A DNA stretch of 64,000 nucleotides. Origin: Daedaleopsis sinensis (lineage: Eukaryota > Basidiomycota > Agaricomycetes > Polyporales > Polyporaceae). Below the pieces are notes generated by a model that saw only the letters and a list, made by a program, of their open reading frames with translations, ran no database searches and had not been told where the DNA came from. The stretch is from positions 3,224,001 to 3,288,000 of the forward strand of contig CM066301.1 of NCBI GenBank assembly GCA_033807695.1, written 5' to 3'. Position 1 is the stretch's first letter. Each line of letters begins with the position of its first letter. Positions 12,836 to 26,249 of this stretch are shown here, piece by piece. The position numbers and the translations under genes were made by a program.

Positions 12836-14112
12836 ATGGTCGGTTCGTACTGTGTACATATTATCGTATCATATCCTGGGACATTTCCTCCGTAGTTCTC
12901 TCTCTCTCTGACCCGGCCTGCATCAGGTTTCCGATACATGAAGGAGAAGCACGCTTTGCATGGGGCGTACGCATTTTGTCTGCCTCACCGCTCCCTTCAT
13001 GTCTTCTCGTCCGTCCAGCTCCTCCACACGTTCTGCTTATCTATTTTATGCCCTCTTGTCTCCGCCGATAATGGACGTATGTCGTCCGGACTGTAAAAGC
13101 GACACGTACCGGAAATCCCATTTCCTGTGATACCCCCATGCAGGCTCGGGGTGCATTCCTCTATATATCTGAACACGGCGACGATGAATCTTTGTCGATC
13201 TTCGTCAAGGGGGGCATGTGCTGGGCGCGTGAGCGGTCAGGCAGAGGCCGTGCGGCAGAAGAGTCAGCTAGAGGCAGCTGTGTGAACTGCACGCCAGTCC
13301 CGAGGCCTGAGCCAGTGCGGCAGGCGAGCGGAATGTCTGGGACGGGTGAGACTTCGCTGCTCCACAAGCCTAGGCCGCGGAGCGCATCGCGGAATTGCAA
13401 TTGGAAAGCCTATCTGAAAGTCGGCTTGGGTGATCCACCCTGATCCACCGCGGAAGGACGGCGGGACGAAGGACGGCGGGTGGCAGAGCGTTGGACGATG
13501 GAGTGGACGCAGTTGATACGTGGCGAGGTCTGTGAGAGGGAGCCGGAAGCGGGTGCGCACCGTTGCCAGCCCGATGCCTCGTTCCTTGTCTGAGCCGGAT
13601 ACGGCGAGGCTGGAAGGAAGCACCTGGCACAGCCCCCGGGCCTATGAGGCTGCGGGGCGGTTTGGGTGTGAGTACGAAGAGCAGTCGATAGAGCATACGG
13701 GAGGTCATGGGCAGGATCGTCGGGGGAAGGAGGCGACCGGGGCTGGTTATGTACCACAGCTCGCCGCGCAGTCAGACAGAGTCAGACCGTGGTCAGACCT
13801 CCGAGGCAGACGAGGTACATGTGGCCGGGCCGGTGGCATCCGACAAATCGGGCACTCCGATCTTGGTAATCTTGCGCAACGCCGCCACGTGAGATCTCAG
13901 ATCCCCATCTCTCTCGAGCTGACGCGTCCCATCCCCTCTCTCTATATAACCCCTTCTCCCCGCCGCCTTCCCCTTCCTACCACCTTCCACGCACAACAAC
14001 CCCTCCCGTCCCCATCCTGTCAGTCCATCCCTCTCTTCGCCTTTCTGTCCTGACTGTTTCTGTTTTCCAGAGGTCTACCTACCCCACACCCCCGCACACG
14101 ACTCTCTCCATC
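12836..14112. other. Long intergenic region with AN1 gene promoter
   Basis: Several 60-177 codon frames overlap on both strands between 13138 and 14053. They lack splice continuity or family resemblance and are typical of GC-rich noise. A TATATAA element at 13943-13949, followed by a strongly C/T-rich leader up to 14112, marks a probable promoter of the AN1 gene. Confidence 0.45.
13943..13949 (+). promoter_or_regulatory. TATA box of AN1 zinc finger gene
   Basis: TATATAA about 165 bases before the start codon at 14113, followed by a C/T-rich leader typical of strongly expressed fungal genes. Position and sequence are the only evidence. Confidence 0.45.
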
Positions 14113-14405
14113 ATGCCTGCCAAGAAGCGCTGCGAGTTCCAGGCTGAGGCCGCCCGTTGCAACCAAGCCGTGCTCCGCATCGTCGGTCGCTGCCCCCACT
14201 GTCGACTCGACTTCTGTGGCACAGTGCGTCCCCTCACGATATCTCATATGTGCAGATAAGACTGACTCGACCTGACTATCAGCACCGCATGCCTGAGCAC
14301 CACGAGTGCCAGAATCTGGAGAGTTGTCGGCAGCAGGCGTTTGAGAAGAACAAAGCGAAGCTGGAGAGCGAGCGCACCGTGGCGTCCAAGATGGCGACGG
14401 CATGA
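14113..14405 (+). CDS. Small AN1-type zinc finger protein
   Basis: Model: join(14113..14223, 14283..14405), 234 bases, 77 residues, one phase-0 intron. The zinc ligands follow the AN1 spacing: C7, C16, C27-PH-C30, C35, H38, H44 and C46 (CPHCRLDFCGT, then HRMPEHHEC). The rest is a basic helical tail rich in Lys and Glu. Free-standing AN1 proteins of this size occur in fungi and resemble the C-terminal part of yeast Tmc1/Cuz1-type proteins, which link to the proteasome or Cdc48 under stress. The role here is inference. TATA box and pyrimidine leader suggest a well-expressed gene. Confidence 0.88.
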
Positions 14406-15412
14406 TCTGCCTTCCCCACTCCCCCCTTCCCTTTGTTCACCACTGCTCTCCCCTTCTCAACGCGAGCTCACCCTGTGGGGGCTGTAGGACATGCCACCGC
14501 CCTTGGCGTATCATCCTCTCTCCATCTCCTCTCCATCTCTGTTTATGACAGCCGCTATCACGACACACGGACGCATGCTATACCACATAATATCTTCCCC
14601 CCATCTCCGTAACTCCCGATGTTACTCCCTCTCGCCTTCATAATCGGATCTTTACTGCATCGGTGTCCATATGTGTTTCTATATATCGCTCCCCGGGTAT
14701 TATCACTGTAGAATTTTATGACAAGTTCCCCTCCGAACAAGAGTGCGCAAGTCCATCATGCAACATGATGTTACCAATTGGCTGGACTCGGATGGCGTCT
14801 CAGTTAGCCGACTTAGCCCGTTGCCTGGTCGTTGCGCGCCTGTGGGTACCTCCCATGTCAACTGCTGCGCGTGCAGTACAGAACGACCTAGACATGTTCT
14901 GCGCTGTCTGCCAAGCTCAATCGTGCGACGCACATTTGTATTGACCCATAAAACTCCGTCTACGATTGCGCGCCGGGTTTTGTGCGGTGGAGAGCGGTCG
15001 TTACGGTTGTTTGCCCACCGCCGAGATTGGCAGTCGAGATGTCTAATCGCCAATTTCCGGAACGCATATATGAGTCGATCTCTTCGCAATCCGATCCTCC
15101 AAGACCTGTCTCTCATCCTCGTACCGCTCTGCTGCATCCCTCGACCAGTGCGTTCTCCTCGACGCCCCCGGCACATCGTGTTGCATTGCTGACCGCCGCC
15201 GGCGCAGGCACCGCTCGCAACAACCGTGTTTTCACGTGCATCCAGCAGCGATCGCCCCCTCCGCTGCCCCGTTCCGTCTAATAAACCATCGGTAAGCCCG
15301 CTGCTCTTATAGGCCCGACGTCGTCATAGCGCGTTTCGCCTCGCCATCCATCGTACACCCTGCTCACCAAGACACTTCGCGCCCTATCCTCCTCCTATCT
15401 CCTGCACGCATC
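14406..15412. other. Intergenic region, no gene seen
   Basis: Between the AN1 gene and the aminotransferase there are open frames up to 157 codons on opposite strands (14703-15192) that simply mirror each other. None shows a family signature or splice continuity. The last 100 bases are C/T-rich and likely hold the aminotransferase promoter. Confidence 0.5.
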
Positions 15413-17704
<2,292 letters not shown>

Positions 17705-18517
17705 GAGCGGTCTTTAAAGCGGTGGCGGGCGGTGGCATTAACGACCCGGAAGCGAATCGTGTATGTAGACTAGCGGGCGTGGGAAATGACGTGTGTGTTC
17801 CTGAGCAGCAGCCCAGACCGAGATCGTCCGAAACGGGCAGGAGTGACATCATCGGGGGCCCGAGTGGGAGGATGTCGACAAGCGTTGTTTGTGCATCATT
17901 TTCAGACAGTCCTCGTCCGCCCTCGTCCACCCAGCTGAGCACGCCCCGTCGCTGCCCCTCTCCGCTCTCTTTCTCCCCTCCTCCTCCCACCCCGCCCGCC
18001 CGACGCCCGACGCCCGACGCACCCGCCCTGCGTCCGCCGTCCCCCGCCCCCGCCGTCGACGCCAGCGAGTGCGAGCTGGTGCATGAACACGCCGTCCACA
18101 CACGTCCCCCCAGCTCGTGTACGCCCCTGCTCCGCCGCCTGCACCCGCTCCCCATCCCCGCAGACACCACGCTCTGACCCGCGTCCGCGCCTGCTCTATA
18201 TGCTGCTGCACTCTCCTCCCTGTCCCTTCTCTGCCTCTGCTGCGCCCTGCCTGCCCTCCTTCTCTCCCCAGCCCCCTTGCGTCATATCCTCCCGACCTTT
18301 CTCGTCCAAGTGCCGCCCATTTCCTCGTGCTCGGCCCTGACTTTTCTTCCCCGTCCCGGCTCTTCCCAGCCCTCCGTCCTCTTCCTTCGTCCCCCATCTC
18401 GTCCCGTGCGTGTCCCGTCCCCTCCGCTCCTTGCTCGCCGTCCTCATCCTCTTCAGACCCTCTCTGCACTCCAATTACATGGGAATCTTGCTCTCTATAT
18501 TATTTCCGACCTTGTTC
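17705..18517. other. Intergenic with long pyrimidine-rich leader of HEAT gene
   Basis: From about 17910 to 18480 the plus strand is dominated by C and T. This fits a long promoter/leader for the downstream gene. Frames of about 200 codons on both strands here are low-complexity Pro/Ser/Arg translations of that bias. Confidence 0.6.
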
Positions 18518-21500
18518 ATGTCCTCCTCGTTCTCTCCTTCTCCCTCCGCCGCCGACGACACCTCCCGCTCACCATCTCCGCCCCCGGATGCTCCTTCCTT
18601 CGACTCGCTCCATCCGCCAGAAGACGATCTCCCAGACCTCTCTCCGCCCCACAGTCCGAAACCCATGGTCATCGGGTCCCCCCCGCTCGACACCCGGCCC
18701 TATTCGCTCCATGGAGTCGGCATCGGCATCCTTTCGCCCCAGCCCGTCTTCGGGCCCTTTGCACCCATCTCCCGTGCAAGCTTCTCCCCACTCCAGGTCA
18801 AGTCCTCCCCCTCGGAACAGCGCTCCAACCCGCTAGACTCCGTCGCCCTCCCGCGTCGCTCGGCGAGCCCCCGCGAGGCTTTTGCCCTGCGCGCTAGCGG
18901 CTCGCGCTCTCCGGAAATCTCGGAACCTCCTCCGCCGCCTCCGCCTGCTTTGAGGTATGTCGACGACGCGTCGGCCAAGGATGGGAACGCCGGTGAGCAC
19001 ATCCCACTCACGAGCTTCTCTAGCGCCGTTACCGCTCAGGCTGGTCTGCGTATCGCTATCCCCCTGCCAAACCCCACCACGTCGACTTCTACGCCGTCAC
19101 CGCCGCTGTTCTCCCATCCTGCCCATGACCCGAACGCGAGCAGCAGTTCGTCCGTCCTTGAGCCCGGTCCCTCTGGACCCATCCTCGAGACTCCAGCCCC
19201 TGCGTCTAGCGCGGATCTTCTTTCCCCACCGACGGACCTCAACATTGATTTCTCAGAGTTTGACACCGAGGGTTGTAGTGCGCTTGAGAAAATCTACCTC
19301 TTCTCGCGCAGTCGTGCTACCTTCCACAGAGTGTTCATCGCTCACGCGCTCCCGAGCTACCTCTCCGGGTGCGAGACCTCGGCCGGCGACGTTTCCAGCA
19401 AAGAAATTATAGAGCAGATCACGCCGAACGAGGCGGTCGACTACGTGCTCCCGCTACTGAACGGGCTTGCCATGGACGAAGGTGCGTCCGTTAACCGCCT
19501 GTGAAAACCGTGTTGCCCTGGGACTCACATGTGCACCGTTTTTACCACCCCAACACGCGATGATGGCGCCTGTCTGCTGCTGTTTGTTTGCTATTCGAAT
19601 GCCCCGCACTAACCGATCACGTCCACCCCTGACCACTGTGCGCAACGGCAACTTTGCACCGGGCGTCCGCGGTCATTTCCTGCAGATGAGGCCGTAAAAG
19701 AGGCCCTCGCGGCGGAACTAGTGCCTGTCATCTGGTGGTTTGTCACGCATTGCAGACTGGTCGAGGACGACACGCCACCGCCACCGTCACCTCCCGCTCC
19801 GACACCACTTTCCCCTGGCCAGTCGCCCAGCGCGGAGAGTGAATCTTTGCTTAGTCTCCCTACCCTTCCGCCCCTCGATGCCCCACCTAACGACCGAGAA
19901 GCCCTTGCAGTCCCAGGCCAGAGTTCGACCGCGGAACACCAGGGGGAGGTGCCGACGGCCGTCTCCGTGCAGGCATTTACCCCGATCCTGGGCACACTGC
20001 TGCTCAGTCCTAACGGCATCGTAGGTGGTTCTGCGCGCTATGCGGTCGTGGAACTTCTTCGCAGGCTACGGCGAGCTGACGAGCGAGAAGGTCGCTTGGC
20101 GGATGGGACGGACGAGCCGATGGAAGTCGACGAGACCCGGACGAGCAGCCCTACACCATCTCAGACCGAGTACGAGGAGTCTGAGGATAAGTTGGAGATA
20201 GGGTTGTTTCAGTCTCACGAGCGCCGTCTGTTCGAGCGCGAGCTGGTATGGCAAGTTGTCATCGGCATGGGCCGTCTCGATATCGACGAGCAACGGGGGG
20301 ACGGCAGCGGCGACGACATGCTCGACGTGGCCTCTGACTCGGATGCCTCCACCGTCGTCCCGACGCCTCGTATGGACTCGGAGACGGCCACGGACTCTTA
20401 TTTCCCCATGACTACTACGGACACAGGATTAGCAACGACATACAGTTCAACTGCGCTCGAGGCCTCACCGCATGTGCCAGCGGCGGAGCTGTCCGCATCT
20501 ATCACGGGCACGCAGTCCCCAGCCCCTCCGCCTTCCCCGCCCGTTTCGTCGACATCATCGTTGTCGTCTGGATCTCCGGGCCACTCATCTCCCTCCACGC
20601 CTTCGCTGACGTCATCGATGTCTTCCGGCGAATCGTCCTACAATGCAGAGCCCGCGGCATCTGACAGTACGGCGGTCGCCGGGCCCGAAAGCACTTTGCT
20701 CAGCGGCTTCGAACTCAAATCGGTCGTCGACCTTCCAATGGCGGACGATGTTCGGGTTCTGATGAACGTGGACGAAGTCAGCAGTCCGCAGGCGCTATTC
20801 TCCCCAGCATACGAGTGGCCAGCAGCGCCTGGGTCTTTCCTTCGGAATGCCTCGCTCCCGACCACGCCGCCTATCGAGGTATCTCCGTCGCCTCCGATCG
20901 CGGCGCCCGTGCCATTCTCGGCCGATGCGGTTGCAGGGGCGCCCATGCACTCGCCGTTGGCGAGTCCAGCAGGCGAAGGACCCCCTACGCGGCAGCTGGG
21001 CGACTGGATGAGCCCCGGCTCCGCGGCTCGGCAGCTGGAAGTCATGGAAGACCAGCTCGATGACGGCAGTGACTTGAACGAGGAGGCTTCTGTCGGAAGG
21101 TTGTCCAGTATGAGCCTGATGGCGGCTGTCACCGCAAGCGGTGAGTGATTCTCCGGTTAGCGCGTTTCTGCAGGTGGTGACCGGCCGTTATCGCCGTAGG
21201 CTCGATCGGGGAAGACACCAAGATGGCCTTCGTCGCGGAGGTCGAACGCGTCGGGCGGGATCCGGTCTATTGGGTGCGGCGGGAAGCCAGCTTCGCGGTC
21301 GGGGCTCTGGCCAAGGTCGTCCCTGTGGAGGTCGTGACCTCGTCACTGGTGAGCCGGTGATGTGTTGAAATCATGCATCCGACTCGGTTGCTCACGGCGT
21401 TGCACGCTCATTTTACAGCTTCCATTGTTCGAGTCCTTGTGCACCGACCCGACGTGGCATGTGCGCCACTCGGTTCTCTTCGCGCTTCCCGCCATCTTGT

Positions 21501-22986
21501 CGAGGTTAACTCCGCCGCACCGCCGGAAACTCGCACTGGAGGTCATCCTGCCCTTGTCAGAGGACGAGGAGAGCACCGTTCGTTCGGCCGTGCTCGAGGC
21601 ACTGGGTGAGGTGATGTACACGTTCAAGGACGACGAAGGCGGGCCACCGAGCCAACTCCTCAAGCTCTTCCTCGGCATCCGAGAAACGGAAGACCCTGGT
21701 GGCGGCCATTCTATTCGCCCGCCCGCGCCGTCCCAAGGGTCCCCTCAGTCACCCCAGCAGTCCCAACCACAATCCGCCACTTCGACCACAGCTACGAGTT
21801 CAGCATGGAGCGACTATGGTACCGACGCTGGCGGCGGTCCTGATATTTATGACGACCCGCAACGACCCCTTGTATGCGCCTTCAACTACCCCGCGGTAGC
21901 CCTGACGCTCGGCAGAGAACGCTGGCCTGAGCTGCGGCCGTTGTATCTTTCTCTGGTCCACGACCCGTCGTTCAAGATTCGACGTACGCTCGCCGCGTCA
22001 CTGGGCGAAATCGCAAAAATTATCGGCGAGGAACACGCCCGCGCGGACCTCCTGGCCGTCTTCTGGTCGAGCCTGCGAGCGGACGAAAGCGAGGTCCGCA
22101 TGAAGGTCATAGAAGCGCTCCCCACCTTCGTCCGGGCTCTCAGCTTGGATCAGCGTGCACTGGTGGCGCGAGAGCTCGAAGAGGCGCTTTCTCCGAGCAA
22201 GCTCTCCACGTGGCGGGAAAGAGAGATAGCGGTCAAAGCTCTCGGCGAGCTGGTCGAAATAGACGGCATCGACGGCGAGGTGCTCCGCCGCATGGTGGTC
22301 CGAGCCCTGGACGATCGTGTAGCTGCCGTACGAGAGGCAGCCGTGGCGGTGGTGAGCATCATGCTTTGTCCTGTCATCTTCACATGCTGATTCCTACCTC
22401 AATGAATTGTCAGATGCCCACCTTCGTCAGAGTGTGGAAAGCCGTTCCACATCTGCTGCAGACGCTGCAAGCCGATGTCCGCGCCTTCGCGACTTCGCCG
22501 GCGTCCCGGAAGCGGACGACATGGGTGACCTGCGCTCAGGAGGTGCTGACGCACGATCAGGGTGACGCCGCCGTCCGGAATGAGGCTTATTGGGAGACGC
22601 TCTCCGGATTGGTGCGGGATCCAATCATCGACGTGCGCATACGGGTTGCACGCCTGCTCGGGCTGATCTTCGGTAAGTCTCATCAATGTCCATGCTACCG
22701 TCACCAAGTCATCTGCCTATGTCGTCATTGCTAATCAGCCAATCCCCGACTTGCAGACAAGTTCGGCCGCGTCGATAGTGATATCGCGGGCAAGACGCTC
22801 TCTCTAGCACGCGATCTTACTCAAGACCCTTCCCACGAGGTGCAGGCATTCGCCACGGCCGTACTTGCCGGTGCCAGACCGTCAGGGTCGGAGACGCATC
22901 ATGCGCCTGCGTTGACGACGCTAACGCCTCGTGTCGAGAGGAGCGCGGCTACGTTCTCCCGCCCGCCACCGCCCAATCCCAGCTAA
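18518..22986 (+). CDS. PPP4R1-like HEAT-repeat phosphatase regulatory subunit
   Basis: Model: join(18518..19481, 19686..21140, 21200..21348, 21419..22351, 22414..22672, 22757..22986), 3990 bases, 1329 residues, in phase. In-frame ATGs at 18410 and 18479 are alternative starts; 18518 (MSSSFSPSPSAADD) was preferred because it begins the disordered leader directly. Residues 1 to about 240 and about 380-800 are Ser/Pro-rich and probably disordered. The rest is alpha-helical HEAT-type: FVTHCRLVED, VYWVRREASFAVGALAKVVP, DPTWHVRHSVLFALPAILSRL, DEESTVRSAVLEALGEVM, DPSFKIRRTLAASLGEIAKII, then AVREAAVAV. This order resembles protein phosphatase 4 regulatory subunit 1. It would direct PP4c to substrates. 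Function is from family resemblance; the exact orthology is uncertain. Confidence 0.82.
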
Positions 22987-23902
22987 ACACGGGACTATGG
23001 AGCTGGAACTTTCTCTCCCCGGCGTTGCTGCAATGCAGCCGCGTCCGGGCCAGATAACACCCTCCACGCAGTCCAGCTGGCCGCCGTACAACGTGCGGAT
23101 GGTACGGCATATGGGGCGGCAGCTCGCACTGGACAGCCCGATCGTCAGGAAGACCGAACGGAAGGAAGGTCTGCGGCCTGCGCACGATGCATGCATGTGT
23201 CAGACCTCCGTTCGACGTCATGTCGTCCCGAGCGGCATTAAATTTATATGTCGCACCGGGGAAGCATGTAGCTCGTGGCCCCGCACAAATGCCCCCTTCT
23301 GCCGGCCAGCAGCTGACTACGGCCCCTTATATAGCTAACTTATCGTGTACGCCAGGCATCCTACCGCTGCAGCCCTATCGCCGTCGTCTATTCTGCCATC
23401 TAGATCACCCTCACGCCGTTTCTGACTTTTGCATTAGTTCCGCCTCGCATTCATACTGTATCAGTATCTTAAGTACATACATTCATCGCCTGCTTAACCG
23501 TAGTATATAGCTCTCTTTCGTGTTCAAATAATTTCGTGACTAGCGACCTCGCGATCGATTCATCCGAGCTGTATTCCCTCCGTGGGTTGCTTTTTACGGT
23601 ACTGGATCCGGCCACAGGTCTACTTCCGACTAGCGGGGGGCTGTCTTGGCCACACCGAAGTAGTCAGCCAATCGCAACCTGCGACACGACGTCACGCTGA
23701 CCGATCTCCCCGGTCATCAGCACTCTCGTCGTCTCTCTCTCAAAGTACACCGACGACGGACGGCCTGCTTTCGACCGCAGCAGCCGCGGCCAGCCATCCC
23801 GCCCAGTTAACCCCCTACATGCAGACAAACCACACTCCACTGTTCAAACTTCCGCCAGGGGCAAGATCTGAGTTAAGGTGTCACAGCGTGACTGGAAGTT
23901 AG
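22987..23902. other. Intergenic flank left of the transposon
   Basis: No supportable gene. The last bases before the element form a telomere-like GTTAGGGTTAGGGT motif (23899-23911), part of which is the target duplication of the inserted element. Confidence 0.5.
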
Positions 23903-23911
23903 GGTTAGGGT
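23903..23911. repeat. Left 9-base target site duplication (GGTTAGGGT)
   Basis: GGTTAGGGT directly abuts the left terminal repeat and is repeated exactly at 25743-25751 right after the right terminal repeat. A 9-base duplication is typical of Mutator-like elements. Confidence 0.85.
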
Positions 23912-23993
23912 CAGGCTCCTACCCACCGTCGCTTCGAGTTGAGGGGCTGTTCCAGGCTCCTACCCACCGTCGCTTCGAGTTGAGGGGCTGTTC
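23912..23993 (+). repeat. 41-base tandem duplication at the outer end of the left repeat
   Basis: Two perfect copies, 23912..23952 and 23953..23993, each starting CAGGCTCC and ending GGGGCTGTTC. The right terminal repeat has a single copy, so the duplication arose in this element's left end. Confidence 0.9.
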
Positions 23994-24106
23994 TCGCTGG
24001 TAGAGGTGGAGGAGGAGTAGAACCAGTAGCGATAGACAGCGCCTAAATCCTAATAGACGCCACTCAGGCTGGATCACGTGTATAGTTAGTTACCCCTCAA
24101 CTCTCA

Positions 24107-24289
24107 CACGGCAGGCAATCCCCAAATTTCTGCCAAAGAAAAGTCAGTAAAAAGCCGCGAGTTGTAGTTACCTATTCTCTTTCACGTGACTATAATGGCG
24201 AAAAGTCGTTGAAAAGGTCGTTTTCAAGAGAATAGGTAACTACGAGAAACGCCTTTTCTTCCGCAGAAAATCGGCGTCTGCCTGCCGTG
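24107..24289. mobile_element. Nested 183-base MITE with 3-base target duplication
   Basis: The ends are perfect 11-base inverted repeats (CACGGCAGGCA ... TGCCTGCCGTG). They are flanked by TCA at 24104-24106 and 24290-24292. The uninterrupted copy of this site in the right terminal repeat has a single TCA, which proves insertion and shows both boundaries. There is no coding capacity. The CAC termini and 3-base duplication are compatible with CACTA/CMC- or PIF-Harbinger-type mobilisation; the superfamily is not settled. Confidence 0.85.
24164..24243. repeat. Internal 18-base inverted repeat of the MITE
   Basis: GTAGTTACCTATTCTCTT at 24164-24181 pairs perfectly with AAGAGAATAGGTAACTAC at 24226-24243 around a 44-base spacer. 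As RNA or single-stranded DNA this would form a long hairpin in the middle of the element. Confidence 0.85.
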
Positions 24290-24348
24290 TCAGCGACGGC
24301 TGCCGCCAAACATTTGTAAATACACGGAGCCCGGAGAATAGACGCCTA

Positions 24349-24372
24349 AGCACCCTCCTTTAGGAAGGTGCT
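24349..24372. repeat. Short hairpin just inside the left terminal repeat
   Basis: AGCACC at 24349-24354 pairs with GGTGCT at 24367-24372. The inner bases TCCT/AGGA continue the stem with one interruption. It lies directly inside the left terminal repeat of the MULE. Confidence 0.5.
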
Positions 24373-25534
24373 ATTCTACGAGCGTCTAGAGTCATTTTCT
24401 TATCCTGCAAGCGAGCACACCAATTCAGGTTGACTCAATACTCACCGCCGCGCGTCTATACAATACCCAGAATCGATGCTAAGTAACTACAACAGAAACC
24501 ATAAGTCAAAGAGTATATTAGGGACTATATATGATCAAGAGGCTAGTAAGTAGTACTGTGCCCTGCCATGCATGCAATGTGCACACCGGCAATTGCACTT
24601 CCGAGTCATCATAGTGATGAGAAGCTACTAGTACTAAGTACTACCCTACAAGTTGCATTATTGAAGTAGATGTATGACACTGTTCAAACGTTCTGGACAT
24701 GCCCTTATAAATACATGCACTGGGACTATCAACCAAGCATGAGGGCAAATGCAAGCGTGAGGCAGTCATTCCCGACTTCACAGCAGCACTGCCTCCTCCG
24801 GCTCTGGCCCCCTGTGACCCATAGAGCACAGTCTCCCTCACCGTCTAGGCACTCGACAGCTTCAACACGACACTCGACTCAGTCAAGTAGGTGGCCGCAT
24901 AGCCATGCACGTCCGATGAGAATTTTAAATCAACCGCAGGTGGAGTGCCTTCTCCCTTAGTAAGCGGGACAACGAGTGAGTTGATGCCGGAGTCCTCCAG
25001 CCCCAGGGCTCCAGCCCCCAGCTCGCCTCTCGCAAGTCGTCACACCCTCTCACTGCCGTAACTGGTGCTTCCACCTGCGGGCGGCCGCCGAGACACTTCA
25101 AGTTCAAGTTCCCTTGAACCCCGGCTGTACGAGGTTGCTGGGAATAGATGGTGCCGGTTATCCGAACCGGACTGTACATGCTGTATCGTCGAGGTCAGTT
25201 CAGCCCCAATTAAAAGGAGAGGGACTCTGATCAGTACTGCAAGGGATTCATCAGCATATCAGTCTATCGTTGAGGAGCCGGCGTGCCAGTGGAGAGTTTA
25301 CGACACTAGTAGCTTAGGATGAGAGACTCCTGGAGGAGGACTACTACGAGCCGCCGTACATGATAGACTCGAGTTGGCACCTACTAGTATACTACTCTAG
25401 ATGGTGCTGCAATACTTACTAGACTAACAGTACTTGTCGGTTACTGCCAGTACAGTCCGACTCCCTGGGAACACAGAATTCTCACATAATATTAGCCGAT
25501 AATGTTTCCTGTCGACCAAATGGGGGATGCTTTG

Positions 25535-25742
25535 GGCGTCTATTCTCCGGGCTCCGTGTATTTACAAATGTTTGGCGGCAGCCGTCGCTGAGAGTTGAGG
25601 GGTAACTAACTATACACGTGATCCAGCCTGAGTGGCGTCTATTAGGATTTAGGCGCTGTCTATCGCTACTGGTTCTACTCCTCCTCCACCTCTACCAGCG
25701 AGAACAGCCCCTCAATTCGAAGCGACGGTGGGTAGGAGCCTG
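25535..25742 (-). repeat. Right terminal inverted repeat (208 bases)
   Basis: The reverse complement matches the left terminal repeat base for base apart from one substitution seen, after discounting the duplication and nested insertion there. It ends GGAGCCTG at 25742. Confidence 0.9.
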
Positions 25743-25751
25743 GGTTAGGGT
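25743..25751. repeat. Right 9-base target site duplication (GGTTAGGGT)
   Basis: Exact copy of the 9 bases at 23903-23911, directly following the right terminal repeat. Confidence 0.85.
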
Positions 25752-26249
25752 CCCTGGGGCGCGGGCGAGGCGCGGGCGAGGCACGGGGCACGTGAGGACA
25801 ATAAAAGTACAGGTTAGGCGCCTGGAGAGCATATCGAACGGGAGGCTTTGTTCTGGCAAACGCGCTTCAGCCTCAATGGCCTCGCTTTACACACGAAGAA
25901 TAGGACCCGCCAGCTGCTTGTCGCCGTGGAAAGATGATTACAATAAGTAGCCGTCCCCGCGCACCACGTCGCGCGAGCTCTCCTCGAGTCTCTTGTTGTC
26001 TCCCTCTTCTTCCGGTCTGCCTGCTGCGTCTGGCTCTGACGACCCCCGTTACGCGGTTTAGTACGCTGCACGAGGCTGGTGTGCGGTCTTGACGGCCACC
26101 TCGCGACTTCTCTGGTCTCTTGCTCGACTGCACGACTCCTCCCTTCTCTCCCTGCTGGCACAGTACATAGTAACTCTTGCACGAACCCCAGTGCACGCCC
26201 ATTTTGCGTCCTTCACAAACCACGACTCCCTGCGACGACCTATGACCTT
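25752..26249. other. Intergenic, promoter side of four-helix membrane protein gene
   Basis: Contains a short direct repeat of the GCGGGCGAGGC type at about 25758-25785. Overlapping frames on both strands have no support. Expected to hold the promoter of the gene starting at 26250. Confidence 0.4.

Larger units (their letters stand above)
23912..24346 (+). repeat. Left terminal inverted repeat, interrupted
   Basis: Begins CAGGCTCCTACCCACC and ends GAATAGACGCC. It pairs with 25535..25742 in reverse complement. It has been enlarged by a 41-base tandem duplication at its outer end and by a nested small element at 24107..24289. Confidence 0.88.
23912..25742. mobile_element. Non-autonomous Mutator-like (MULE) DNA transposon
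   Basis: A 1831-base element is bounded by long terminal inverted repeats and a perfect 9-base target duplication (GGTTAGGGT). The right repeat is 25535..25742, 208 bases. The left repeat spans 23912..24346, 435 bases, but after removing a 41-base tandem duplication and a 186-base nested insertion (183-base element plus 3-base target duplication) it is also exactly 208 bases, so the pair aligns without gaps. I saw one mismatch. No open frame inside resembles a transposase, so the element would depend on an enzyme encoded elsewhere. Superfamily assignment rests on repeat length and the 9-base duplication. Confidence 0.88.

Noticed and set aside
17849..18836. Overlapping 200-codon frames on both strands
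   Set aside because: They arise from the pyrimidine-rich leader; Pro/Ser/Arg repeats with no conserved sequence.
23912..25742. Idea that the inverted repeats are an assembly artefact or a CRISPR-like array
   Set aside because: The 9-base target duplication, the single-base difference between arms and the distinct interior sequence fit a transposon; there are no regularly spaced repeats.
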